8,447 bases of DNA from JAKBCQ01 sp021807585. Lineage in GTDB: Bacteria > Planctomycetota > Planctomycetia > Isosphaerales > Isosphaeraceae. Positions 1-7,186 of this stretch are shown in pieces. The position numbers and the translations under genes are program-made. Location: positions 1 through 8,447 of the forward strand of contig DAHWFG010000438.1 of NCBI GenBank assembly GCA_027325115.1, written 5' to 3'. A model generated the notes under the pieces. It did no database searches and was not told the origin of the DNA. It saw nothing but the letters and a program-made list of their open reading frames with translations. Position 1 is the stretch's first letter, and each line of letters opens with the position of its first letter.

Positions 1-127
1 TTACGTCCATGGAATTCATCTATTTGATAAGGATAAAAGAATGACTGCATCATAAATCGGAAACGTGGTTTGACGTCTTTCGATCATGCCGATGTTGCGG
101 TATTGGTTCGATCCGAAATCGGTTTGT

Positions 128-1837
128 TCAGGTCGGCCCGAAGCAGATGAGGGTGATGTCGTCGGCCTGGTAGTGTCCCGCCGAAAATTCGCGAAGCGTT
201 TGGACGAGCGCCTTGCCGATCGCCTCGGGACCGCCGTGCGTCTCGGCGAGACGGCGGCTAAGCCTGGGATTATCTTTGGTGTCGAACAGTTCGTCGCGGG
301 TGTTGCGCGAGTCGGTCACGCCGTCGGTGTAAACGACCGCGACGTCGCCTCGATTTAAAGCGACCTTCACTTGATGATAATTAAGATCTTCCTCGATTCC
401 AAGGGGCAAACCGGTGATCTCGTCGCCGATCGATTCGACCGTTCCGTCGGCCCTTCGAACCAGCACGGGAAGATGCCCCGCCGACGCGAGATCGAATTCA
501 CGACGATCAATATCAAGAACCGTAAGACCGAGGGTGATGAACTTTTCTTCAATCCCCGCCGCGAGCAAGAGATCGTTCAACCGCGAAGCCGCCGGTGCGG
601 GAGCGTTCTCGGTGAGGATCGAATAGCGGGTATCCCCCGAGAATTTGGCCATCATCAGCGCCGCGGCGACCCCCTTGCCCGAGACGTCTCCCACCGCGAT
701 CGCCAGCCGATTATCGGGAAGCGGCACGAAATCGTAATAATCGCCGCCGACCTCGAACGCCGGCGAATAATGCGCGAAGAACTCGAATCCCGCGATCTTC
801 GGAGTCGTCTGCGGCAAAAACCGCTTTTGCACCTGCTGCGCCAGTTGCAGATCGCGATCAAGCCGATCTCGCGCAATTAAGCTCTCATGCATTCGCGCGT
901 TTTCGAGCGCGATCGAAGCCTGTCCCGCAACCGAGACCAGAACGTCGAGATCCTCCTGGTGGAACTGTTTGCGATCGCTCGTATCAAGCTGCAAAATCCC
1001 CAGCACGTCGCCGTCGGGCGTGAGCAAAGGGGCGCACATAATCGAGCGAATCTTCAAATCGGCGATCGAGGCCGACGTCGGCAAGTTCGAATCCGCCCCC
1101 GCGTCCTGGCTGAGGATCGCCTTCTTCTGCTCGATCACGTGATTGATGATTGATCTACTAATGCTCATCGGCGCTTCGTCTTCATACGTTGTCGCGCCGA
1201 GCGCCGAGCGCCGGCCGAACGGCGTCCGCGACCGATATTTGAACGCCTTCCGCAACAGCCGATGCGAATTCTCCTCGCGCAGCACCAGAAACCCGCGCTC
1301 GACCTGGGGGAAAATCTCGAACAAGGAATCGAGCACCTTGGGGGCGACAGTATCGATATTTAGATCACTACATAAATTACGCGTGATCTCAAGAATCGCT
1401 CCCAACTTGACCTCGGGACGGATCGCGCACACGACCGCAGCAGCCCGCGAGGCGTCCATTATATGATTGTACGCCGATCCTCCGATCCCCTCGGTCACGA
1501 CGATCTCGCGGTCGTCGCGCGGCGGAGCGGCGGCGACCGCGGGGTCGTGGTGATACACGAACTCGACGTCGCAAATGTTGATCCGATCCCCCTCCTCGAG
1601 CAGCCGCCCCTTGCCGGGCTCGAGCACCAGATCATTGACACGCGTCTTGTTCCGCGATTTTAAATCGATAATCCGGAAATTGTCCCCCTCGCGATGAATC
1701 TCGGCGTGCTTCCGGCTCACTCCATTGGGGTCGAGGACGATCTCGCACTCGGGCGCGCGACCGATCACCGTCACGTCCCCTTTGAGCTCGACGCACTGCC
1801 CCGAGGGCTCTCCCGTCACCATCTTCAAGATCGCCAT
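128..1837 (-). CDS. FHA-GAF-SpoIIE (PP2C-type) Ser/Thr protein phosphatase
   Basis: This is a 569-residue soluble protein with three domains. An N-terminal FHA domain (about residues 22-96) shows the phosphopeptide-binding pattern: GR at 26-27, SRKH at 41-44 and N68. A GAF domain follows (about 142-313). A short charged helix (about 315-340, probably coiled) leads into a SpoIIE/RsbU-type PP2C phosphatase domain (about 345-567). The metal-binding acidic residues are present: GGDYYD at 364-369, GDVSGKG at 383-389, TDG at 504-506 and ADD at 558-560, with AGH at 453-455. By family knowledge it should remove phosphate from Ser/Thr of proteins, with activity gated by the GAF domain; the FHA domain should bind phospho-Thr partners. 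It lies 99 bases downstream of a Ser/Thr kinase on the same strand, so that kinase or its targets are likely partners (inference). The start is supported by GGGGAGG 11 bases upstream. There is no signal peptide or membrane span. An anti-anti-sigma substrate is possible, but no such gene is in the window. Confidence 0.93.
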   Translation of the reverse strand: MAILKMVTGEPSGQCVELKGDVTVIGRAPECEIVLDPNGVSRKHAEIHREGDNFRIIDLKSRNKTRVNDLVLEPGKGRLLEEGDRINICDVEFVYHHDPAVAAAPPRDDREIVVTEGIGGSAYNHIMDASRAAAVVCAIRPEVKLGAILEITRNLCSDLNIDTVAPKVLDSLFEIFPQVERGFLVLREENSHRLLRKAFKYRSRTPFGRRSALGATTYEDEAPMSISRSIINHVIEQKKAILSQDAGADSNLPTSASIADLKIRSIMCAPLLTPDGDVLGILQLDTSDRKQFHQEDLDVLVSVAGQASIALENARMHESLIARDRLDRDLQLAQQVQKRFLPQTTPKIAGFEFFAHYSPAFEVGGDYYDFVPLPDNRLAIAVGDVSGKGVAAALMMAKFSGDTRYSILTENAPAPAASRLNDLLLAAGIEEKFITLGLTVLDIDRREFDLASAGHLPVLVRRADGTVESIGDEITGLPLGIEEDLNYHQVKVALNRGDVAVVYTDGVTDSRNTRDELFDTKDNPRLSRRLAETHGGPEAIGKALVQTLREFSAGHYQADDITLICFGPT

Positions 1838-1848
1838 ATCCTTCCGCG

Positions 1849-1855
1849 CCTCCCC
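1849..1855 (-). promoter_or_regulatory. Ribosome binding site of the FHA-GAF-SpoIIE phosphatase
   Basis: Read on the minus strand this is GGGGAGG, ending 11 bases before the ATG at 1837. A second purine run, GGAAGG (1845-1840), lies only 2 bases from the ATG and is too close to be the main site. The 99-base gap after the kinase stop shows no convincing promoter, so the phosphatase probably depends on kinase read-through plus this strong site. Confidence 0.6.
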
Positions 1856-1936
1856 TACCCCACGTGTCCCATCGCGATCGACACCGAACCCTTCGTTTCG
1901 CCTCGTGTCGTCTCGTTCAACCCGACCGCCAAATCG

Positions 1937-3655
1937 CTAACGATCACCGTTCCGCCGATTCGGTCGCGTCGGACTCGGCGAAAACTCACTCGGCATCATT
2001 CGAACAAATTTTGTTTCAAGACTTCTAAAACGCTGAAGATCCCCCGAATCGTTGATCGATCTGCTCCGTAAACAGACATGGAGAATCTCGGCGAGAAGCG
2101 GCAACAAAACCGCGTTGACCGATTCGGGCTTGGTGTTCTCGTATTCGCCCAACTGCACCGCAACCCCCTCGAGATCGTCGTCCAACGCCCACGCCGCGGC
2201 CGAGTAAAGCCGTGCCAATTCCTTATCGTCGGGTCGATTCGAAGGTTCGATCTCGAGCTCTTTCGAAATCGACCGTAACGTCGTCTGGTCGCCCCGGAGC
2301 AAAAGATCCCTGCCCAGATGCGCATAAGCCTTGAACGACCAGATTCGCTCGGCGGGACTTCGATAAAAATAACCCGGAACCGAAAGCCACGCGGCTTCTC
2401 GCTCTTCCGGCGTCGCCGTGATTTGCGCGTAATGAAACTGACGCTCGGCGTTCGCCATCCGCGGGATCATCGTCGACCACTCGGGCGTCAGCCAAAGCCC
2501 AGGAGGATTCGCCTCCTCCGTCACGGGGCGAGCCGTCGTCAAATCCTCGGCGCGACTCATCCAGCCGATCACCATCCCCAACAAACCCGCCGCGACGACC
2601 AGTGCGATCCGACCCCGTTTCCCAGGAACAAACCGCGACCAGCCGCCTCGACTCGATCCCGTCCCCGAATCCGCCCCCCGCGCGATCGCCTGCGATGAGA
2701 CCGCCGAAGTCGACGCGTCGGTGATCGCCGCCGCCGCGACCGAAGGTGACGCACCGTCCCGCGCCCGCGCCAGATCACGCAGCATCTCCCCAGCCGTCTG
2801 ATACCGATCCTCTGGACGTTTGTTCATCAATTTCATCACGATCCGTGTGAATTCCACCGGCAGATCGGGACGATGAACCGATAAATCGATCGGCTTATCC
2901 TTCACATGCTTCAGCGCGATCGCCAGCGACGACTCCCCCTTGAACGGCGGCGATCCCGCCAACATGTGATAGCATGTTACACCAAGAGAATACAGATCGC
3001 TGCGATGATCGATCGGGTGCCCCTGCACCTGCTCGGGACTCATGTAAAGCGGAGTCCCCATCGTCATTCCAGGTTGCGTCAAATGCATCCGGTCCGATTC
3101 GATATCGCGACAAAGACCAAAATCGGCGACTTTCACCAGCCCGTTCCGCTTGAGCAGAAGGTTTTCGGGTTTGATGTCGCGGTGGATCAGACCCAACTCC
3201 CCAGCCGCGCCGATCGCCATCGCGGCCTGCTTCATGATCGAAACCGCCAGAGGAAGCTCGATCCGCTTCTTCTTCCTTAAATAATCGCGGAGATTCGTTC
3301 CCTCCACATATTCCATCGCAATAAAACGTATGTCGTTGACACTGCTGAACGCATAAATATGCACCACGTTCGGATGATTGAGCTTGGCCGCGGCCCACGC
3401 CTCGGCCTCGAACCGAGCCAGGTAATTCGGATTCTTAATCAAATCGGGCTTCAGCACCTTGATCGCCACGGGACGATTCAAACTGATCTGCCGCGCCAGA
3501 TAAACCGACCCCATCCCCCCCTGCCCGATCAAACTCTCCACCTGAAAATCGCCGAGCGTAACGCCCGTGAGATCAGGAGCTTGCGCGCCGTTTCGGTCCG
3601 CCGGAGAGGCGGGTTCCATGTCTTCCGAATCGACGGTCTCGCGCGCCGAATTCAT
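1937..3655 (-). CDS. Membrane-anchored Hanks-type Ser/Thr protein kinase
   Basis: This is a 572-residue protein when started at the ATG at 3655. The kinase domain (about residues 37-298) is complete: glycine loop GQGGMGSV at 44-51, VAIK lysine K66, hinge MEYVEG at 114-119, catalytic HRDIKPEN at 158-165, DFG at 178-180 and SPE (the APE position) at 206-208. The Arg before the catalytic Asp marks it as an RD kinase activated through its activation loop. An Ala/Ser/Gly-rich juxtamembrane linker (about 300-345) precedes one hydrophobic span (about 349-366). The remaining 200 residues should lie outside the cytoplasm; they look helical, perhaps TPR-like, but I recognise no family. It would phosphorylate proteins on Ser/Thr in response to something sensed by that tail (inference). 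An upstream in-frame GTG at 3784 would add 43 residues, but these precede a likely promoter and do not resemble kinase sequence. It is probably co-transcribed with the phosphatase that follows. Confidence 0.93.
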   Translation of the reverse strand: MNSARETVDSEDMEPASPADRNGAQAPDLTGVTLGDFQVESLIGQGGMGSVYLARQISLNRPVAIKVLKPDLIKNPNYLARFEAEAWAAAKLNHPNVVHIYAFSSVNDIRFIAMEYVEGTNLRDYLRKKKRIELPLAVSIMKQAAMAIGAAGELGLIHRDIKPENLLLKRNGLVKVADFGLCRDIESDRMHLTQPGMTMGTPLYMSPEQVQGHPIDHRSDLYSLGVTCYHMLAGSPPFKGESSLAIALKHVKDKPIDLSVHRPDLPVEFTRIVMKLMNKRPEDRYQTAGEMLRDLARARDGASPSVAAAAITDASTSAVSSQAIARGADSGTGSSRGGWSRFVPGKRGRIALVVAAGLLGMVIGWMSRAEDLTTARPVTEEANPPGLWLTPEWSTMIPRMANAERQFHYAQITATPEEREAAWLSVPGYFYRSPAERIWSFKAYAHLGRDLLLRGDQTTLRSISKELEIEPSNRPDDKELARLYSAAAWALDDDLEGVAVQLGEYENTKPESVNAVLLPLLAEILHVCLRSRSINDSGDLQRFRSLETKFVRMMPSEFSPSPTRPNRRNGDR

Positions 3656-3720
3656 CGCTGATTCTCGTTTTCCACCTAATCTCAAAACGCCGAACCGAAC
3701 TCCGGTCCATCGCTCGTACC

Positions 3721-3754
3721 ATGATACTGTACGGTAAAAACGCGATCGCGGCAA
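3721..3754 (-). promoter_or_regulatory. Candidate sigma70-type promoter of the kinase-phosphatase pair
   Basis: On the minus strand, TTGCCG (3754-3749) is followed after 17 bases by TACAGT (3731-3726), each 4/6 to the sigma70 consensus. TATCAT (3726-3721, 5/6) overlaps and is an alternative -10 with a worse -35. It lies 66 bases or more before the ATG at 3655 and downstream of the GTG at 3784, which supports the shorter kinase start. The -10 area also contains GTAC repeats on each side. Prediction only. Confidence 0.4.
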
Positions 3755-3784
3755 AACCAAACTCGACGAAACCGAAGCGATCAC

Positions 3785-3805
3785 GCTTTCTTGACGGAAG
3801 AAAGC
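3785..3805 (-). terminator. Perfect 8-bp hairpin between the DUF255 gene and the kinase gene
   Basis: GCTTTCTT (3785-3792) and AAGAAAGC (3798-3805) are exact inverted copies separated by the 5-base loop GACGG. The hairpin starts 78 bases after the DUF255 stop and ends before the kinase promoter, where a terminator would be expected. No T-run follows on the minus strand, so it is not a classical intrinsic terminator. It could be an RNA-end stabiliser or an operator for the kinase promoter about 30 bases away. Confidence 0.35.
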
Positions 3806-3882
3806 CTCACCGCGCGATCCCGACCGCCCCGGTCGCAGCGCTCAACGGCGGCTGATCGATCAGGTCGGGCCCTCGTCCGTGA

Positions 3883-5967
3883 TCAAGAGCGTCCCGAAAT
3901 CTCGGCCTCAAGCGCCGCAAGGCCCTCGATCGGGCGCCGGCAAATGTGATTTTCGCAAACGTATGTCGTCAATCGACCTCCAAACGCACTCCTTCCCTCG
4001 CCGAGCGGCGTCAATTCGACGAGCTTAACGAGATCCCCCCGACGCTCGGGGACGACGACGCGTCGTGGATCGAATCGCGCGTGGATTACGTTCAAAGCCG
4101 TGTCGAATTCGTCGTCGTCGTCGCCGCCGAAGACCACGACCTCGCGCATCGCCGCGAACTCGATATCAAGCGCGATCAAGCTTTGCGCCGCCGCGGGCGA
4201 AGCATGCTCCATCACCGCCTGAACCGCGAACAACGTCCCCCGCGCAAGCGACGAAAAATCGTCCCGCCCCGTAATCGCTCCCAACCGAGCCAAGCAAGTC
4301 GCCGCGGTCGCATTCGAAGCCGGAGTCGCGTTGTCGTAGACGTCTTTTTGACGAGAAATCAAGCGTTCATGATTGACGCCCGTATAATAAAATCCTCCGT
4401 CTTCGCGATCGGCGAAATCGGCGATCATCCGCTCGGCGAACTCGCTCGCGGCCGCCAGCCATTCGATCCCCCCGCCGCACTCGAACAGCCGAGTCAAACC
4501 GTCGATCATATAGGAGTAATCATCAAGGCATCCTTTGATTTTAGCGATTCCGCCGCCGAACACGTGAAACACGTTTCCGTCGTCGTCGGTCATCTTTTCG
4601 ACGACGAAAGCCGCGGCGCGGCGCGCCGCGGCGAGATAGCGAGGTTCGCCGAGAATCCGCGCCGCCTCTGCCAGCGGACCGATCATCAGCCCGTTCCACG
4701 ACGCCAGAATCTTCGTATCCTTCCCCGGTGGAACGCGTTTCTCGCGTTCCGCCAAAAGATCGGCGCGCGATTGCGCAAGTTCGCGTTCGAGCGCATCGGG
4801 CTCGATCCCAAGTTCGGCCGCCGCGGCCTCGATCGACCTCGGCGTGTTGAGGATATTAACGCCGTCCCAATTGCCGCGTTCGCTCACATCATAAACCAAA
4901 GCGAACGTTCGCGCTCGATCGACCCCCAGGATCGATTCGATCGCGCCGATCGTCCACACGTAATATTTCCCCTCCACTCCTTCGCTGTCGGCGTCTTCCG
5001 TGGCGTAAAACGCCCCCTCGGGGCTTGTCATACGGTTCAAAATATATTCGATCGTTTCTCGCGCAACCCGCGCCCGCTCGGGATTTTTTGTGATCTGGTA
5101 CGATTGCAAATATACCGATGTAAGCAAGGCGTTATCATAAAGCATCTTTTCAAAGTGAGGGACGAGCCAGCGTTCGTCGGTCGAATACCGCGCGAAGCCG
5201 CCGCCGAGATGATCGTAAATCCCCCCTCGAGCCATCTTGTCGAGCGTCAGTTCCACCATTCCCAGCGAACGTTCGTCGTTCGTCCGATAATGATTTCTGA
5301 GCAACAGCGTCAGATCCATCGGATGGGGGAACTTGGGCGCCGACCCGAATCCCCCTTCGCGGCGGTCGAACGCCTGTTCCAGCCGCATCACCGCTCGGTC
5401 GATCAGGCCGATCTCGAGCCCCCCCGCGCCGCGGGGAAGTTTTGATAAATTGTTAATATGAGCCGTCACCTCGGCCGCGGCGTCTTCGATCTTGCCGCGG
5501 CGTTCGACCCACGCCTCGTGAACGCTCATGAGAACGCGCGGAAATCCCGGCATCCCTCCTCGATCAGTCGGTGGATAATACGTTCCGCCGAAAAACGGCT
5601 CGAGATCGGGAGTGAGAAACACCGACATCGGCCATCCGCCGTGCCGCGTCAGAGCCTGCACCGCGGCCATATAAATCTGGTCCACGTCGGGACGCTCCTC
5701 GCGATCGACCTTCACATTAATGAAATAACGATTCATCAAATCGGCGATCTTCGGATCCTCGAACGATTCTCGCTCCATCACATGGCACCAATGGCACGCC
5801 GAATAGCCCACCGAAAGGAAGATCGGCTTTTGCTCGGCGCGCGCCGCGGCGAACGCCTCCTCGCCCCACGCACGCCAATCGACCGGATTGTACGCGTGCT
5901 GAAGTAAGTATGGGCTCGATTCATGAATCAATCGATTGGGTTCTCGATCGTCAGGCGGGTGCGACAT
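3883..5967 (-). CDS. DUF255 / YyaL-SSP411 family thioredoxin-fold protein
   Basis: Started at the ATG at 5967, this is a 694-residue protein, close to the usual length of the family. The N-terminal thioredoxin-like domain (about residues 10-165) opens with the family signature NRLIHESSPYLLQHAYNPVDW (split over 11-31) and has the redox-type motif CHWC at 58-61, followed by GGWP at 110-113 in the cis-proline position. The remainder is the alpha-helical barrel part, related in fold to glycosidase/epimerase barrels, with conserved blocks GGFGSAPKFPHP at 205-216, GGIYDHLGGGFARYS at 248-262, HFEKMLYDN at 271-279 and ATEDADSEGVEGKYYVW at 322-338. The biochemical role of the family is not established; a redox or sugar-related activity is only suggested by the folds. 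There is no signal peptide, so it should be cytoplasmic. An upstream in-frame ATG at 6057 would add 30 residues (mostly Arg, Pro and Ser), which lack family similarity. It is divergent from the lipoprotein gene. Confidence 0.94.
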   Translation of the reverse strand: MSHPPDDREPNRLIHESSPYLLQHAYNPVDWRAWGEEAFAAARAEQKPIFLSVGYSACHWCHVMERESFEDPKIADLMNRYFINVKVDREERPDVDQIYMAAVQALTRHGGWPMSVFLTPDLEPFFGGTYYPPTDRGGMPGFPRVLMSVHEAWVERRGKIEDAAAEVTAHINNLSKLPRGAGGLEIGLIDRAVMRLEQAFDRREGGFGSAPKFPHPMDLTLLLRNHYRTNDERSLGMVELTLDKMARGGIYDHLGGGFARYSTDERWLVPHFEKMLYDNALLTSVYLQSYQITKNPERARVARETIEYILNRMTSPEGAFYATEDADSEGVEGKYYVWTIGAIESILGVDRARTFALVYDVSERGNWDGVNILNTPRSIEAAAAELGIEPDALERELAQSRADLLAEREKRVPPGKDTKILASWNGLMIGPLAEAARILGEPRYLAAARRAAAFVVEKMTDDDGNVFHVFGGGIAKIKGCLDDYSYMIDGLTRLFECGGGIEWLAAASEFAERMIADFADREDGGFYYTGVNHERLISRQKDVYDNATPASNATAATCLARLGAITGRDDFSSLARGTLFAVQAVMEHASPAAAQSLIALDIEFAAMREVVVFGGDDDDEFDTALNVIHARFDPRRVVVPERRGDLVKLVELTPLGEGRSAFGGRLTTYVCENHICRRPIEGLAALEAEISGRS

Positions 5968-6168
5968 CGGCGACGCTCGTTTTGTTGGAGTAAGCGAACT
6001 CGAACGCGGCGGAATCGGTCGTCGACGCAACGCCGCCGCGATCGATCCCACGCACATTGCGACCGGGGTCGATCGGCCGCGCGCAAAACCGCCCCGCCAC
6101 CCCCGAGCTCCGATCTTAACCCACTCGGGCTCGATTCCGCCAAGCCGAAAACCGCCCCATTCTTGCGA

Positions 6169-6197
6169 TTGACACGTTTTCGATACCGGGCTAGCCT
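6169..6197 (+). promoter_or_regulatory. Promoter of the lipoprotein gene
   Basis: A perfect TTGACA (6169-6174) is followed after 17 bases by TAGCCT (6192-6197), a weak -10 that keeps the TA and final T. Initiation near 6204 would give a leader of about 95 bases before the ATG at 6301. The consensus -35 and exact spacing are the support; the poor -10 suggests an activator or a lineage-specific -10 preference. Confidence 0.55.
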
Positions 6198-6207
6198 ACG
6201 CCGCGTG

Positions 6208-6225
6208 GACTGAAAGGATTCAGTC
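6208..6225 (+). promoter_or_regulatory. Leader stem-loop with GGA in the loop, possible CsrA-type site
   Basis: GACTGAA (6208-6214) and TTCAGTC (6219-6225) are exact inverted copies around the loop AGGA. The hairpin would form at the very 5' end of the lipoprotein mRNA. A GGA presented in a hairpin loop, plus a second GGA inside the ribosome binding site (6290-6292), is the arrangement known for CsrA/RsmA-controlled leaders. The hairpin is seen directly; the CsrA role is inference. It may simply protect the 5' end. Confidence 0.4.
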
Positions 6226-6289
6226 TCGGTTCGAGCCGGCCTCAAGAGCGTCCGGCGCGCGAACGCTCACTTCACATTCCCGACCCATC

Positions 6290-6293
6290 GGAG
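6290..6293 (+). promoter_or_regulatory. Ribosome binding site of the lipoprotein gene
   Basis: GGAG ends 7 bases before the ATG at 6301, an ideal spacing, and fixes this start. It is the only good purine run close to the start. Confidence 0.65.
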
Positions 6294-6300
6294 ACGCGCC

Positions 6301-6855
6301 ATGCGACGAATCGCCTTGGTCGCGGCGACTCTCGCCGCGATCGCGCCGACCGGTTGTTCCACCGTTCAGCACATCCAGTTCCCACGATCGGAGACGATCG
6401 CGACCAACGCGGGGAACGTCACCTACTCGCTAGGCAAAGCCGTGCAAGTGTTTAAACAACCCGAAGACAAGGTCGAAGACGCCGTGCTCAAAGCGATGGC
6501 CGATTTCAAGGTGACTTCGATCCGCAAACTCTACGACGACCGAGGCAGGTCGATCGAAGGGAAAACGGGCGACGGCAGAACGACCACCGTGCTGATCCAG
6601 GCTCTCGGCGACGCCTCGAAAGTCAGCACCCATGTCGGCTTGCCTTTCGTCGGCGACGAAGCCTTCTCGCTCGCGCTCATGGATAGCATCGGCGAACACC
6701 TCGGCGTCAAAACCGCCGAAGCCGTCACCGATAAAATCCAGACGATCGAGAAACGACACAAGTGGTTCTCGCGCGAGGCCGTTCCCGACGACGTGATGTT
6801 CCACGATAAAGCCGTGGAATCGAATTATCACGACACCCCCGGCGGATTGCCTTGA
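6301..6855 (+). CDS. Probable DUF3568-type lipoprotein
   Basis: This is a 184-residue protein with a short signal peptide: RR at 2-3, a hydrophobic run at 4-15, and Cys19 as the probable lipidated residue in PTGC. Proline at the -3 position of the lipobox is unusual (Leu is typical), so processing by signal peptidase II is likely but not certain. Residues about 40-135 resemble the DUF3568 family: a segment that passes a helix (QPEDKVEDAVLKAMADF at 53-69), then a basic strand, RSIEGKTGDGRTTTVLIQAL at 83-102, and a closing VGDEAFSLALMDSIGEHL at 117-134. Family members are small envelope lipoproteins of unknown function. The last 50 residues (Lys, Glu, His and Asp rich) extend beyond that domain. 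It stands alone on the plus strand, with its own promoter and leader and a hairpin after the stop, so it is probably monocistronic. The domain assignment is from memory of the pattern. Confidence 0.82.
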   Translation: MRRIALVAATLAAIAPTGCSTVQHIQFPRSETIATNAGNVTYSLGKAVQVFKQPEDKVEDAVLKAMADFKVTSIRKLYDDRGRSIEGKTGDGRTTTVLIQALGDASKVSTHVGLPFVGDEAFSLALMDSIGEHLGVKTAEAVTDKIQTIEKRHKWFSREAVPDDVMFHDKAVESNYHDTPGGLP

Positions 6856-6915
6856 AGCGCGAAGAACGCGTGATCTCGACTCGACAAGCCTTCGATCCAG
6901 CCGGCCAGAAACGTC

Positions 6916-6946
6916 GATCGCTCCCTAAAATCCTTGGGGAGCGATT
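6916..6946 (+). terminator. Hairpin after the lipoprotein gene, possible terminator
   Basis: ATCGCTCCC (6917-6925) and GGGAGCGAT (6937-6945) are exact inverted copies with an 11-base loop, extended by one G-T pair. It lies 61 bases after the stop of the lipoprotein gene. The GC-rich stem suits a terminator, but only TTCC follows, with no T-run, so it may act with Rho or as an mRNA 3' end protector. Confidence 0.42.
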
Positions 6947-7056
6947 CCATCCCGCCGATTCACTCGGAATGCTCGACCGCCAAATCGGTCGTTCGGATCG
7001 ATAATCCGTAAGGCGATCGATCGCTCATACGAAGATTCCCAAATGCAATCCGATCT

Positions 7057-7110
7057 CGATTCAGATTCGAGCTTCATTTGATCAAATTCGATTTAGATGC
7101 TTCGTTTGAT
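7057..7110. repeat. Imperfect direct repeat flanking a 12-bp palindrome
   Basis: The unit starting CGATTCAGAT (7057-7082) recurs as CGATTTAGAT (7089-7110) with four bases deleted and two substitutions. The core GCTTCATTTGAT (7071-7082) matches GCTTCGTTTGAT (7099-7110) at 11 of 12 positions. The perfect palindrome ATTTGATCAAAT (7076-7087) overlaps the end of the first copy. The layout could be a protein-binding site or a small duplication; no gene starts nearby. Confidence 0.5.
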
Positions 7111-7120
7111 TCCATCATCC

Positions 7121-7186
7121 AAAAAATAAGTGGCCGATTAGATTCGTGCATAAACATCCTGTTTATACGGTGAATCGTCGGCCACT
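7121..7186 (-). terminator. Large near-perfect hairpin with a T-run, leftward terminator
   Basis: The arms AGTGGCCGA (7129-7137) and TCGGCCACT (7178-7186) are exact inverted copies. The inner arms ATAAACA (7150-7156) and TGTTTAT (7160-7166) also match exactly around a 3-base loop TCC, with GATTC pairing GAATC between them. Together this is a 58-base hairpin with about three quarters of its bases paired. Reading leftward the hairpin is followed by TATTTTTT (7128-7121), the layout of an intrinsic terminator for minus-strand transcription. The only known minus-strand gene upstream is the DUF1697 gene, 545 bases away. It could instead be the end of an unrecognised RNA or a remnant of a palindromic repeat. 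Confidence 0.6.

Noticed and set aside
1..127. Possible start of a further minus-strand gene at the left edge (ATG near position 14)
   Set aside because: Only a few codons are visible, with no ribosome binding site. Nothing else in these 127 bases supports a gene or a terminator for the phosphatase.
1923..1936. A 14-base exact repeat, CGACCGCCAAATCG, also at 6974-6987
   Set aside because: The match does not extend into the flanks, and one such repeat is close to chance in a compositionally biased 8 kb window.
3656..3784. A longer kinase start at the GTG at 3784, adding 43 residues
   Set aside because: The extension is unlike kinase N-termini, uses a GTG, and spans the likely promoter at 3754-3721. 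The ATG at 3655 is preferred.
3946..5445. A 499-codon open frame on the plus strand opposite the DUF255 gene
   Set aside because: It is a shadow of GC-rich codon use in the DUF255 gene. The translation is rich in Arg, His and Pro and matches no family, while the minus frame carries unmistakable conserved motifs.
5968..6057. A longer DUF255 start at the ATG at 6057, adding 30 residues
   Set aside because: The added residues are low-complexity Arg/Pro/Ser and have no ribosome binding site. The family signature begins just after the ATG at 5967.
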